NCBI GenBank assembly: GCA_026873275.1
Contig: JANTUC010000009.1
Coordinates: forward strand, 372,001-436,000
Reading direction: 5' to 3'
Source: Pseudopithomyces maydicus
Lineage: Eukaryota > Ascomycota > Dothideomycetes > Pleosporales > Didymosphaeriaceae
Length of the DNA: 64,000 bases
Both the position numbers and the translations under genes were made by a program. Below are positions 46,149 through 56,565 of the stretch, in pieces (positions within the stretch are counted from its first letter, which is position 1; each line of letters starts with the position of its first letter). Under the pieces are notes generated by a model. That model did not search any database. It was not told where the DNA came from and worked only from the letters and a program-made list of their open reading frames with translations.

Positions 46149-46904
46149 TTACGAGTCGTCGCTGACCATCTTCGCGTGTCGGAAATATTTCATGCCTACC
46201 CAGGCCACGACAACCCATACCCATGCCATGACGGCAGTGCAAACCATTAATGCTGGATAGTAGCCCGTGATGGGAAGCGTGGGATCGTCCTCTAGCTCAG
46301 GCGGGGCATAGGGCGTCTCTCCTACGTCCCAGGCCCAGCTCCAGAAGCCCAGACAAGAGCCCATGCCGACGACAAATACGACCCAGGTGGCTATGAGGAT
46401 GATCCATCCCCACCATTCCGTCTCACTATAATCCCATTCCTCTTCTAGTGCCAGGTCAGTCGGCGACTGCACAGTACTTAGTGAAGTGTGCTGTGTCACG
46501 CGGTTGAGGCGACGGCGCGGCAAGGACATTGCAGCTGCAGCTTGAAATGAGGCAGTGTTGTGATTGCTGGCATTGTACAGAGAAGCGTTAGACGCGGAAG
46601 GGGCGTACAACGACGCAGCATCGTCGTCGTCGGTAGTGGAGGCATAGGGTGCAGATGCAGCTGTCATGGCTGTAGCAAGCCCCGTCGTCGTATTAGGCTG
46701 ATCGAGTTCGTAAATGGAGCCCGTGGTGGTGGCGGGCGCAGAGGGCGGTGCTGGCGTCCACCCACTCTCGGAAGAAGATGGGTAGCTGGAAGGCCGCGGC
46801 CGTGATCCCTCGATGGGTGTCGTCTCCGCCATGCCGGTGTTGAAGGTGGTTGATGCTCTGGCAGTCGACATCCGCTGGATCTCGGGAAGGCCCGGGCGTC
46901 CCAT
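46149..46904 (-). CDS. Two-TM membrane protein, unknown
   Basis: Intronless, 251 aa. The N-terminal ~155 residues are Ser/Thr/Ala-rich and probably disordered (with TTDDDDAASLYAPS). An acidic Trp-rich lead-in DYSETEWWGW opens the first TM segment (IILIATWVVFVVGMGSCLGFW), followed by a short loop WDVGETPYAPPELEDDPTLPITGYYPAL and a second TM (MVCTAVMAWVWVVVAWVGM), ending in a basic tail. The TM-loop-TM block looks like a conserved fungal module, but I know no function. Divergent from the ZRG17-like gene across a 730-bp region. Confidence 0.72.
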   Translation of the reverse strand: MGRPGLPEIQRMSTARASTTFNTGMAETTPIEGSRPRPSSYPSSSESGWTPAPPSAPATTTGSIYELDQPNTTTGLATAMTAASAPYASTTDDDDAASLYAPSASNASLYNASNHNTASFQAAAAMSLPRRRLNRVTQHTSLSTVQSPTDLALEEEWDYSETEWWGWIILIATWVVFVVGMGSCLGFWSWAWDVGETPYAPPELEDDPTLPITGYYPALMVCTAVMAWVWVVVAWVGMKYFRHAKMVSDDS

Positions 46905-47638
46905 GTCCTCTCCTAAGGCTACCCCAAAGCCACGTGCTGTGCTTTTATCCCCCCAGCAGTGCTTTTATCCCCCCGAGCGGTGATGTCGGTTCGAGTCAGC
47001 TCTGATGAACGATCAACATCCTTCGCAGAGATTCCCACAAACGGCACATTCTCCAGGGTGTCGTGCGGGTTCTGCACACCCCCACCGCCATCCTGTCCAT
47101 TTATCTCTTCCCCGAAGCGTTGCACTACTCTCTGCTGGCCGTCTTCAGACAAACTCGTGACATGCTCCATCTGCTTTTGTCGACTGCAGACGAGGAAATT
47201 GGCTCAGTCAGTTAGAGCGAGGCCGTGCCTCGGAACTACCTGCACGCACGAGACACGGCTATCGTGGGACAGGCTGTGTCGCCCCGGGATGACCCATACA
47301 CACACGAGACGGCCGATTCCGTGCACCTGGGCTGCCTGACAGCTTGACGCCCCATACGTAATGGCTGTCAAAAGGCGTCGTGCCTGTGTGGAGCTGAAGA
47401 GGTGGTGTACTATGTAGGCTGTGAGGTTCCGGCTGTGGCGGCGGCTCTGCTTGTGCAGTGAAGCGGAGTTCCCGCCCGGACCCCTGCATGGCTCGTATCT
47501 GTCCATGCTACTTCGAGATGCGCGTCGCGCCCCTCCGTGGCCGCCCTCACCTGTAGGACAGGCGCACACTCGATTGCGCGCAATGTTGGCCACTTGATAG
47601 GCTTGGAGTCTGATTCTTTTTGAATATTTCTCGTCGAC
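46905..47638. promoter_or_regulatory. Divergent promoter region, two-TM protein / ZRG17-like
   Basis: Holds a 16-bp direct repeat TGCTTTTATCCCCCC-type at about 46939-46954 and 46959-46974 (20-bp period). A minus-strand frame of 83 codons (46919-47170) is unsupported. No canonical zinc-response element (ACCYTNARGGT) seen. Confidence 0.5.
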
Positions 47639-49141
47639 ATGGCGACCAACATGCCTCTGCCCGTCCCGCCGCGGACGCCGACGCCGCCTCCTGAAGATGA
47701 GAATGCCCCCATGGAGCCAGGATTGGAGGATCAGCTTTCCCCGGCCAGGCTGGGTTTCAATACAAATGCGCTATCTCCCTTGTCTGCCACATTTCCCTCG
47801 GATAGATATGGAACCCTCGCGCCCAGCGACTCCATTTCGCAGAAGAATACACCCATGAGCGCCGTCTTCCCCTTCACGCCCGCCAGCGCGGCGAGCGGGA
47901 CAAACGGCACGAGCGACACAGAAGCCCCATCGTTGAGTAGTGCTGGAGATGCGCGCAATCCGTTCAACTTCCAGTCTGTGGCTTACATGCCCAACAAGCC
48001 CGTGTCGCAGACCGTCAAGAACGTACGTCTCTCAGTCAACTGGGAGAGAGTCATTACTAAAGTCAAACAGGACGTCGGTCGACGTCGCGGACACAAGTAC
48101 AAACATAGCAGCGTCTCTCATCAGATCTTCCTCGAACCCCCGCCGCGTGCCCCGCTTCAGCTCCCAGCTTCGCTCCCAGTGCCGACCTTCAAGGAATACC
48201 GTGCCAGCATGTCCAAAGAACAGAGGCTGAGGCTGGGCTGGTGCTTCTGCCACCTCGTTGTGGCCGGCTTGGTGGGCTGGGGTGCTCACGAATCGCTCGC
48301 ACTGACTGTTCTGTCTCGTCTGATCTTCTACGATGCTCTGGGTGCATTCCTGTGCGTAGCTGTCGACGTGGGCTCCAACTTCGAGGTGTGGAAACGATCA
48401 ACCATCCGACATCCGTTTGGATTTGAGCGCTCCGAAGTCATTGCAGGACTCGGCATGTCGGTGGGACTGTTGTTCATGGGGCTGGATCTAATTTCACACG
48501 GCCTGACACATGCCTTGGAAGACAAGGGCGGTCACTCTCCGCATCACGCACATGGACACGAGCGGGTGTCCCCTGGGAGCATAGATCTGGCGGCGCTCAG
48601 CGGCATCATCTGCACCGTCGTCTCGGCGACACTGCTCAAGAATCACGCTCGCATTGGCAAGGTCATGAGGCTGGGTGCAATTGCTAACTTGCCTTCAGTA
48701 CTGAGCAACCCTTCACACTTCCTGACGCTGTCATGCTCTTCTTTGCTGCTGATCCTGCCACTTCTCAGCATACAAATGTACGTCTGGCTTGACCGCACAC
48801 TGTCCTTCTCGGTAGCCACGGCCATGGTGGCGCTCGGCTGGGTCCAAGGGTGGTCGCTGGGCAAGATGCTCATGATGTCTTACTCGGGGCCGGGGGTTTC
48901 GGCGGTCGTGTACGACATGGAGACAGATCCGGCCATCAGTGCGGTGGAGGAGGCCAAGTTCTGGCAGGTGCACTATGGATTGTGCCAGGCGAACCTCAAG
49001 CTGCGCGTGCGCAACATGGAGGACATTGGTCGGCTGCGGGACCGGGTTGCAAGCATGGTTCGGAATCGGCTGGGTGGTGGCTACGGGGGCGGCGGACAGA
49101 AGTGGGAGGTCTCTACGCAAATCACGCTGGAGAAGGACTGA
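47639..49141 (+). CDS. ZRG17: Zrg17-like cation diffusion facilitator
   Basis: CDF-family membrane protein; in yeast, Zrg17 pairs with Msc2 to move zinc into the ER. The open frame is 500 aa, but 48023-48070 is a near-perfect 48-bp intron (GTACGT, ATTACTAA branch, AAACAG). It is in frame and stop-free, so the spliced protein would be 484 aa. The N-terminal ~190 residues are Pro/Ser-rich cytosolic. About six TM segments follow, with SRLIFYDALGAFLCVAVDVGS, RHPFGFERSEVIAGLGMSVGLLFMGLDLISHGL, a short His loop (HSPHHAHGHE) and a C-terminal cytosolic domain. The HxxxD/DxxxD ligands of active CDF pumps are not intact in TM2 and TM5, as expected for the non-transporting Zrg17 subunit. Confidence 0.87.
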   Translation: MATNMPLPVPPRTPTPPPEDENAPMEPGLEDQLSPARLGFNTNALSPLSATFPSDRYGTLAPSDSISQKNTPMSAVFPFTPASAASGTNGTSDTEAPSLSSAGDARNPFNFQSVAYMPNKPVSQTVKNVRLSVNWERVITKVKQDVGRRRGHKYKHSSVSHQIFLEPPPRAPLQLPASLPVPTFKEYRASMSKEQRLRLGWCFCHLVVAGLVGWGAHESLALTVLSRLIFYDALGAFLCVAVDVGSNFEVWKRSTIRHPFGFERSEVIAGLGMSVGLLFMGLDLISHGLTHALEDKGGHSPHHAHGHERVSPGSIDLAALSGIICTVVSATLLKNHARIGKVMRLGAIANLPSVLSNPSHFLTLSCSSLLLILPLLSIQMYVWLDRTLSFSVATAMVALGWVQGWSLGKMLMMSYSGPGVSAVVYDMETDPAISAVEEAKFWQVHYGLCQANLKLRVRNMEDIGRLRDRVASMVRNRLGGGYGGGGQKWEVSTQITLEKD

Positions 49142-49743
49142 ACACAGGCACAGGCTTGCATAGCTACACTACTGTAGGTAGAGGTTACCGTGCGTGTCGT
49201 GGCGCGCCCGTCGAGCTTCGCAGCCCGAGCGGACGGTGCCCGGCAGAAGTGCGCAATACAGAGTTCAGTTCACGAAGGTCGAGCGTCGAATCAACGCAGC
49301 CGCTTGCCACCCTGCGCAACGGCGCATATGTAGGCAGCGCGCATGCCCTGGGTGTTGCATTTGCTCTTTGGCTGGCTCGTGAGACAGCTGGCAGCCCTCC
49401 GATGCGCACGCCTGACATAAATGGCGGCGTGGGGCGCTAACGAAGGCCTCCTGGACGGGCGGCGGACGGATCAACAGGCACTCCGCGCTGGGCTCTCACC
49501 GCCCAACTCATTCTGTGTGGCTTCTGGGGTCCAGGGAGACATCTTGACTCGCCGAGGGCACGCTGGTCTCCATGTCGTCTGCCTGCAGGTGCTCGCTGTC
49601 CTTCCCACCGCACGCTGGCTCGCTCCACTCATCGCTCGCTTCCTGCACGCCGCCTGCACTATCGTTTGAGCGTCTGCCAGCATCGGGACCTGGGAGGCTG
49701 GCACCACCCGGGCATCCTGTAAATATCCACCGCACCCCAGGAC
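49142..49743. other. Intergenic
   Basis: 3' flank of ZRG17-like and promoter of the RBR gene. Several overlapping open frames reflect high GC only. Confidence 0.4.
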
Positions 49744-51881
49744 ATGGCCCGGGATCGGGCTGCGCGTGACCCTCGATACCTCTACGAAGACTTCGCAGAA
49801 GAAGACCGCGAGCGTGAACGCGACGAGCGCAGATATCGCCGCCGCTACCGCCACCGTGACGATTTTGACTACGACTACGAGGACCACAAGCAGCGACGAG
49901 AGCGTCGACGGGCTGAAGAGGCGAGACGGGCCGCCGAAATTGATATTGATGAACTGAGGGCACGCCGGGAGTCCTACTATACCAGGCCCGAGGTCGATCG
50001 ACGCCGCGATTCACATCGCATGGCACAGGACGTCCGCGTCGAAAGGGAAAAGGATAGATCCCGGAGCAGCAAGAAGGACGTGAGACGCGAGGGCACCGTG
50101 CGCCGTACCAAGAAGAAGAAAGAAGGCGAAGATGGCCTCCGGGACGAGTACGTTTATGGCCGGCCCAAGTCAATGCCTGTGGTGGGGGAGGCCACTGGAA
50201 GGCGATCGTTCGGTATACGGAGGAGCGATGGGGGAGGCTCATCGAGCAGGACAGAACACACACCTCATTCCGGGTCAAGGTCGACCTCGATTCGCAAAGA
50301 GGAGCAGCCTAAATTGAGCAGGAGCGCGTCGGCTAGGGACCCACAACGAGTATACATGACGAGGCCTTCGGTTCGACGGTCTAGCAGCAAACTACCAGGC
50401 GCGGTCGCTACACCAATTGCGAGGACGAATCCTGCCCCCGCAAAGGACACACGAAGAGGCAGCGGCCTGCTCGCCACGCTATTCAAGCCTGCCTCCCGCC
50501 CACAACCTGTCGCCGTGGTTCCCAAGGCGATTCCCAGGTTGGTTTCTGCACCCGCATGCTGTGTTTCCCAGCTAATAAAACAGGGTGGAATGCATCATCT
50601 GCATGGACGATGAAATACCGGCAAACAAGTCCGCGAAGCTTGGGTGCGGTCATCGCATGTGCTACTCCTGCCTCAAGCGACAATTCACCCTTTCCGTGTC
50701 CGACCCCAAGCACATGCCTCCTACTTGCTGTAACGCGGAACATATACCCCTAAAATACGTAGAGCGTCTGTTTGACGATAAATTTAAGAGGCTGTGGAAC
50801 AAGAAATATGAAGAATACACAACGGCGAATCGCCTTTACTGCCCGAAGAGAGGCTGCGGTGAATGGATCAAACCTGGGAGGGTCCGCATGGATCTGACCT
50901 ATGGCAAAAAATATGCACGTTGCAGTCGCTGCGACACCAAGGTGTGCGTGCTATGTAACGCAAAATTCCACACACGAAGAGAATGCCCGAAGGATGAAGA
51001 TACAAACCGGTTAGTCGAAATGGCCAAAGAGCAGGGCTGGCAACGATGTTACAACTGCAGGGCTGTGGTCGAACTGAAGGAGGGCTGTAATCATATGACC
51101 TGGTGAGTCCAGATTGCTCATGCTTACACCTAGTGATACTAACTCGTTCCGTAGTCGTTGTACAGCGCAATTCTGCATGGTGTGCGCGGCACCCTGGAAA
51201 ACATGCAACTGCCCATGGTTCAATTACGCCCACCTCGACGAAGAAGACCGCCTGAACGATATGAGAGTGCCATACATGCCTCGTGAAGTGGAAGTTCTGC
51301 CGATACCGTCCCATCCAGAACCTGTACCTGTACGACGGGCGAGTACACGATCACATCGGAGAGTCGACCGCGATCTTCAGCGTGCCGACGCGGCTCTTGC
51401 CGCCCACCTCCAGGCTCAGCTACGAATGGAAGCCGCTGCTAATGCATCGGAAGCTCGTCGTGCTGCCGACCCTGCTGTTGATGTATACGGCTTGGGAAAT
51501 TCTGGGGGTCACCATATGAACGACTCTTACGCTGTACAACCACTTGCTACGTCGGCCGCGCGCACAGCCACTCGGTCTGCAGCACCACGGTCTTTCTTTA
51601 GTCGTCGCGTCGCACGTGAAACGCCGCGGGAGGCACCACGAGAGGCGCCACGGGAGTCACCACGAGAGGTTCCGCGGGAACCAGTGCGGTCACACACTGT
51701 TCATGTTACCAGAGCGTCCGCTATGGCAGGACTGTCTCGAGATGGATCGAAGCGAGGAGCTAACAGAGTAGGCACATGGCTCAACCATGTAGTAATTGAT
51801 GATGAAGCCATCCGGACGGCACCGAGAGACGTCGAAGTTGACGATTGGAGAATTGATGGTTCTGTTCGCGGGATCGATTGA
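49744..51881 (+). CDS. RBR-type E3 ubiquitin ligase (RING-IBR-RING)
   Basis: Exons 49744-50537, 50584-51102 and 51155-51881 join to 679 aa (introns 46 and 52 bp). The N-terminal ~260 residues are extremely rich in Arg/Asp/Glu (ERERDERRYRRRYRHRDD) and probably disordered. RING1 begins VECIICMDDEIPANKSAKLGCGHRMCYSCL at about 266. The IBR has CSRCDTKVCVLCNAKFHTRREC. RING2 runs WQRCYNCRAVVELKEGCNHMTCRCTAQFCMVCAAPWKTCNC; its catalytic Cys is the second Cys of the CNHMTCRC block, whose codon is split by intron 2. RBR ligases pass ubiquitin through that Cys. The tail holds a short PREAPREAPRESPREVPRE repeat. Confidence 0.93.
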
Positions 51882-52317
51882 CCGAACATACGTTATTTCA
51901 TTCATATTACGCGCGCGCATAACGATTACGGTATCTTGGCTTTACGACAGCATGTTTTGAGCAAAAAGGATGGATTCGAGCATTTTTGGACATGTCTTGT
52001 TAGAGCGCTATGCATGATACCCTCAGCGGCCTGGGCCAGCTGGATTGCAACTTATATTGATAGAGGAATTACACGAGATTTGAGAGATAAATTTGGAAGC
52101 TAGCTGGATACTTTCGGATGTGCAGTCGATCGTTGCAGTGTTTCGCTTGGCAACGATGTGAACATAGTGATGTCATGTTAGGAGTTGCCCCAAGCTCCAT
52201 CCATAGCTCTAGAGCTGTCCCTTACTGACGACACTGAGCTGCATACTCCATATTTTATACAAGCTAAAGACATCATCTTGTCTCAATTGTACAATCAAAT
52301 TTACAACACTCATCACA
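51882..52317. other. Intergenic
   Basis: Nothing recognised; promoter of the mitochondrial small protein on the right. Confidence 0.4.
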
Positions 52318-52907
52318 ATGTCTTTCCTCCGAACCTCCATCGTCCGGGCATCCGCCCTCAGGCCGGCCGCTGCAATGGCTCCCCGTGCCCAATTCCACAC
52401 GGCGCGCACCCTCCGCGCACAGCAAGACTACGGCTCGGGCGACGGCAACCCCGCGGGCGAGAACCCCCAGCAGCAGGGTAAGCGCGGCCGCGAGGACCTC
52501 GAGCACCCCGGCCCACCACCGCCCAAGGTCGGGCAGAACAACAAGACGTCTCCCGATGCGTCCTCGTCTTCGTCTGGTAGTGGGCAGTCCTCGAAGACGC
52601 AGAGCAGCGAGGGAGGCAAGTCACAGAGCGAGGCGGCGACGAACAAGGATGTCAAGGGGGTAAAAGGTGCGCAGCCCAAAATCTTGAATGAGAATCCGCC
52701 CACGGAGAAGAATGCCCCCGAGGAGGTGAAGGAGCATAATCGGGAGGTTGATCAGAGGGCTGAGAGGGCGAATGAGCAGGTTAGCAATGAGGACGCGGAG
52801 AAGGATAAGGTGCCGAAGAGCTTTTGGGCAGGTGAGTGAGATTCATTCTATTGTGAAAGTGGGTACTGATTATTGTAGGACAAGGCGGTGCGGACAAACA
52901 GCCGTGA
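52318..52907 (+). CDS. Small mitochondrion-targeted hydrophilic protein, unknown
   Basis: Exons 52318-52831 and 52879-52907 (47-bp intron, GTGAGT...TTGTAG) give 180 aa; the second exon only adds GQGGADKQP-type residues. MSFLRTSIVRASALRPAAAMAPRAQFHTARTL is a strong mitochondrial presequence (Arg, Ser, Ala; no acid). The mature part is highly polar (Gln/Gly/Lys/Glu), rich in charged helix-forming sequence near the end (EEVKEHNREVDQRAERANEQVSNEDAEKDKVPKSFW). No known domain. I know similar fungal hypothetical proteins, none with an assigned role. Confidence 0.72.
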
Positions 52908-53745
52908 GAGGGTTAGATGTGAAGCATGACGTGGTTGGGCGAGGACGGGTTCCATGCCTTTTGCAATATTTCGAGCATCTATGTACTTGTATAGTAGTTA
53001 GTAGTAGAACAATGAACATTTGAAGCGTACACGAGATTCTTCAAGCAAACACGTATCGTTGTTACCTGCAGCAAGCCTAGACGAAGTATGCACTGGCCAA
53101 TATACACGGAAACCTTGTGATTTTCGGGATGATTCAACAAACAAGTCGACAGTCGATTGTGTTTGTGCAACCTCTACACAAGCACCATGCAGAGACGCGT
53201 CCCGAAAAACTTTGCTTGGAGATTGCTTCATCTGGTTTTCATCTGGTTTTCATCTGGTCCATGTGTCGAAAGTGAAGCCCCGTCGCGTATGTTTTGTTTG
53301 ATGACGTCAGAGGCGTCGCGCTTCCCCCGCAAAACGCGATGATAGTGCCATTGTCGAAATCCCATCTCTTCTCACGTGAAAGTGCCATGAAGCATTGCAG
53401 CCAGACACGACGCCTCGGTCTCCTCGTGGCGACCTTGTCGCAACCAGTCTAGAGCGCAGGCCGGTCTTTGGGGCCGCAGCGACGTAACTCACCAGCGGCA
53501 CAGACGGTGAATTCTGCTGGACGTGTGGCGATTGGCCCGCTGCGGCTGCAGGCGCGTCCTTGAACGGGGTTTTCCCCAACGCACACACTACGTCACTGCA
53601 AAGGTGCTCAGAGCTTTGTCCGCTCCCCTCTTAAACGCCCTTTTCTCGACACCCTCCCCTCCACACCCTCCATCATCGCCCCTGCACCTTGCAATTTATA
53701 TTGATTAGCTGCCCGTCCACCTTTGGGTTCTACACAAGCCGCATA
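52908..53745. promoter_or_regulatory. Promoter region of Ish1-repeat gene with CRE- and STRE-like sites
   Basis: Contains a perfect TGACGTCA palindrome at 53302-53309, a TACGTCA at about 53589, and three CCCCT (STRE-type) pentamers at 53625, 53656 and 53679 within 120 bases of the start codon, in a C/T-rich leader. These match sites for ATF/CREB-type bZIP and Msn2-type zinc-finger regulators; short motifs can occur by chance. Confidence 0.45.
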
Positions 53746-55099
53746 ATGAAGTTCACTCTCACATCCACCTTCGTGGTGGCCCTTGCCGCTCAGGCAACTG
53801 CCAACAGCTGGTTCGGCAAACCTGGTGCGTATTGTATGCACATCGTCCCTTACTATATCACCCCGGCGCGCTACACTACCGAAACCAGGAGCACTGGCAG
53901 CTGACTTTGCATATAGTGTACAACAAGTGGCACGAGACGGAGCTTGAGCGATGGCTCTCGGATCACAACGTCCCCTACCCCACACCTTCAGACCGCAAGG
54001 ATCTGGAGAACTTGGTGAAGGACAACTGGAACGACAAGATTGTCACTCCCTACTACAGCTGGGATGCCCAGTCGCTCCAGAACTACCTCACCCTCAAGGG
54101 TCAGCAGGCGAAGAAGGGCACTGAGAAGGATGTCAAGTCGCTCGCCGAACAGGTCAAGGTCTACTGGACTGAGACAGAGGAGTCAGCCAACCAGGCCTAC
54201 GGTAGCGTCAAGGACTGGATCTTCGACTCGTGAGTGTTCTATCTTGAACCTGATGAACGTTGCTAATATACCATAGCTGGACCGACTCACAGCTCAAGGC
54301 GTTCGCTGACAAGCATGGTATTCCCGTGCCCCAGCCCCGCAAGCGTGACACCCTCCTCCAGACTATCCGCGAGAACTACCAGTCCGCCGCGAACAAGATC
54401 TCGGAGAACGCCAACTACCCCGGTGACTGGCTCTACGAGTCCTGGTCTGACTCTGACCTGAAGGCCTGGTTTGATGAGCGCGGCTACAACGTCCCCCAGC
54501 CTTCTACCCGTGATAGCCTCATTGCCAACATCCGTCGCCAGTCTCGTCTTGCCAGCTTGAACCTCCAGGGCGCCTACGCTCAGGCTTCCTCTTCTGCCGC
54601 TGCTGCCCAGCAGTCTCTCAGCGACGCCCTCCTCGACTCCTGGTCTGATAGCCAGATCAAGGAGTGGGCTGACAAGAATGGCATCAAGGTTCCCCAGGGC
54701 TCCAAGCGCAACGAGCTCCTCGCTCTCGCCCGCAAGCACCGTGCCCGCCTCTATGGTGACAACGTCTCTGCTACCGCCACCAGCGTCTATGGTGCCGCCA
54801 CCTCCAAGGCTGGCAACCAGTACAACGCGGTCGCCACTGGCCTTGCTGGATACACCAACTGGATCAAGGCTCAGTTTGGTCTTGCTACTGATGCTGCTGC
54901 GGCTTCTGCCAGCAGCGTTTCCGGAGCCGCTGGCGCCAGTGCCTCCAGCGCTTCTTCCTCAATTTCCAAGTCTGCCGCCAGTGCCTCTTCCTCTGCTTCA
55001 AAGTCCAACGCCTCTGCCTCCAAGTCTGCACAGAGCGCGTACGATGCCGCTGCCGCCAGCGCTGCTTCGGCCACCGACCGCGTCAAGGAGGAGTTGTAA
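53746..55099 (+). CDS. Secreted/envelope Ish1-repeat stress protein
   Basis: Exons 53746-53824, 53917-54229 and 54277-55099 join to 404 aa. Signal peptide MKFTLTSTFVVALAAQATANS. At least four Ish1 repeats (PF10281) follow, with the W(S/T)xxxLxxWLxxxxVPxP pattern: KWHETELERWLSDHNVPYP, YSWDAQSLQNYL, SWTDSQLKAFADKHGIPVPQP, SWSDSDLKAWFDERGYNVPQP, SWSDSQIKEWADKNGIKVPQ. The C-terminal ~90 residues are an Ala/Ser/Lys-rich low-complexity tail. S. pombe Ish1 is a stress-induced nuclear-envelope protein; Msc1 is the budding-yeast relative. Ordered codon use (C-ending) hints at high expression. Confidence 0.9.
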
Positions 55100-55549
55100 G
55101 CTATGAAACAACATCCAGACAATACTGTTCCCTGCTCGAGCTTCAAGCTTTGAGCAGCCAGAACATCGCCGTCACATACGAACACACATCACGACCTTAC
55201 GACATCACCAAACGAAGTAGTGGGTAAAAATTGAAGCGGAACAACTTGTAACTTTAGCTTTTAGCTGTACGAATGAGAATATTCCCCAAGCGATGATAGA
55301 GAGATGGGCTTTCAATTGGATGCATGATGGATGTATTCCTTCAGGGTGGATCGAGGCGCCTGGTAGCGTTCTCCTTGTCTTATGTAGTTAACATATCCTT
55401 CTATCAATGGATAGTAATCTTCCCCCAATCTGATCCTGTATCTGATTTATGAAGATGGTGTTCCGTACTTTCTCGTCTATATGACCGCCCATCTGTCATC
55501 GATCATCCTTCCCTATCAACATTGTCCGTCCTGCTCTGCACCGCACCCA
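55100..55549. other. Intergenic
   Basis: Convergent 3' flanks of the Ish1-repeat gene and qutE. Nothing recognised. Confidence 0.4.
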
Positions 55550-56110
55550 TCACAACTTCGCCGCAGCCTTGATATGCCTTGCCGCATACTCAATCGCAGC
55601 TTCATACCCATATACACCGAGCCCGCAGATCACAGCCTCTGCCTTGTCGCTGAGGTAGCTATGATGTCGGAACGGTTCTCTCTTGTGGACGTTGCTGATG
55701 TGCACCTCGACGAAGGGAATCTCCACGCCGAGTAGGGCGTCACGCAGGGCGACGCTTGTGTGGGTGAGGGCGCCGGGGTTGATGATGATCTATGTGGGAA
55801 AAAGGGTCAGTAATTGCTTGAACATACGGGGGAGGAGGGTTAGGGGAGGGGGAATTAGTGATATATGCAAAATAGATGTGTACAAATGTAGACTAACAGC
55901 ATCGACGTTGCCTCTCGCCTCGTGGATGCGGTCGATCAGAACGCCTTCATGGTTGGACTGAATGTGGGAAAAGGAAATAGAGCGCGAGGCGCATTGTGCT
56001 TCTGCTGCGGAGACTACCTGGGGGAGAGTGGTGCTACCGTAGAGAGTGGGCTCGCGGGTGCCAAGGAGGTTGAGGTTGGGGCCGTTGATGAGGAGGATGG
56101 AGCGGGCCAT
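55550..56110 (-). CDS. qutE: Catabolic 3-dehydroquinase (type II 3-dehydroquinate dehydratase)
   Basis: Dehydrates 3-dehydroquinate to 3-dehydroshikimate in quinate catabolism. Exons 55898-56110 and 55550-55789 with a 108-bp intron give 150 aa, the standard type II length. The N-terminus ILLINGPNLNLLGTREPTLYG carries the active-site Arg19 and Tyr24. SNHEGVLID, IIINPGALTHTSVALRDAL and VEVHISNVHKREPFRHHS give the catalytic His, Asn and substrate-binding residues. Intact, unlike its cluster neighbours. It is divergent from qutG across a 455-bp region holding a near-perfect QutA/QA-1F-type site. A stand-alone type II enzyme is normally catabolic in fungi, since the biosynthetic step sits in the AROM pentafunctional protein. 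Confidence 0.93.
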
Positions 56111-56565
56111 TTTGGCTTGGTGGATGGGGCTATGGGGTTTGGATATAGTGACACTTCGTTATGGTAGCTGGGTCGATGGAAACCATGTCGATCCGTCTTC
56201 AGACCGTGGACAAGACACTACGCTGGGAATCCGATGTTGCGCGGAACGCCATTCCGAGAAGCGGAACGCCGGGTGAACGCTTATCCACATAGGACAAAGT
56301 CCCAACGACGCTCACCCTGCGGTATCCACGCTTCTCCGAAACTCGGATTCGACAATTCGTCACGTTCCACACTTGTGGTTCCTCCCCTCTATCGCCCATC
56401 TCCACACCTCGGCTGCCCACGGCCCACCCACCGACCAATACTGTAGTCCATGTAGCTTCCCACCATGCACCACGCAGCCAGACCCCCACTTCCCTCCTAG
56501 CGGGAACCACCTCCCTCCCATCCGCTCCCACGCGTCTCCCAACCCTCCACAATGCCACCCAAACC
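56111..56565. promoter_or_regulatory. Divergent qutE-qutG promoter
   Basis: 455 bases between the two start codons. Contains the operator-like palindrome at 56271-56286, a GGTATCCACGC half-site on the right (about 56330) and repeated CGGAACGCC words at 56242 and 56262. Confidence 0.65.
56271..56286 (+). promoter_or_regulatory. QutA/QA-1F-like operator
   Basis: GGGTGAACGCTTATCC matches 15 of 16 positions of the published QA-1F/QutA consensus GGRTAARYRYTTATCC; the only mismatch is G for A at position 5. It lies about 160 bases from the qutE start and 280 from the qutG start, placed to serve both. Confidence 0.7.

Noticed and set aside
46988..46997. B-box look-alike GGTTCGAGTC
   Set aside because: No A box upstream and no T stem; isolated match in a promoter region.
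47200..47219. tRNA A-box look-alike TGGCTCAGTCAGTTAGAGCG
   Set aside because: D-arm pairs, but there is no B box at the right distance, and no pairing anticodon or acceptor stem.
49508..50278. 256-codon minus-strand frame opposite the RBR gene
   Set aside because: Mirror of the Arg/Glu-rich exon 1; conserved RBR coding strand wins.
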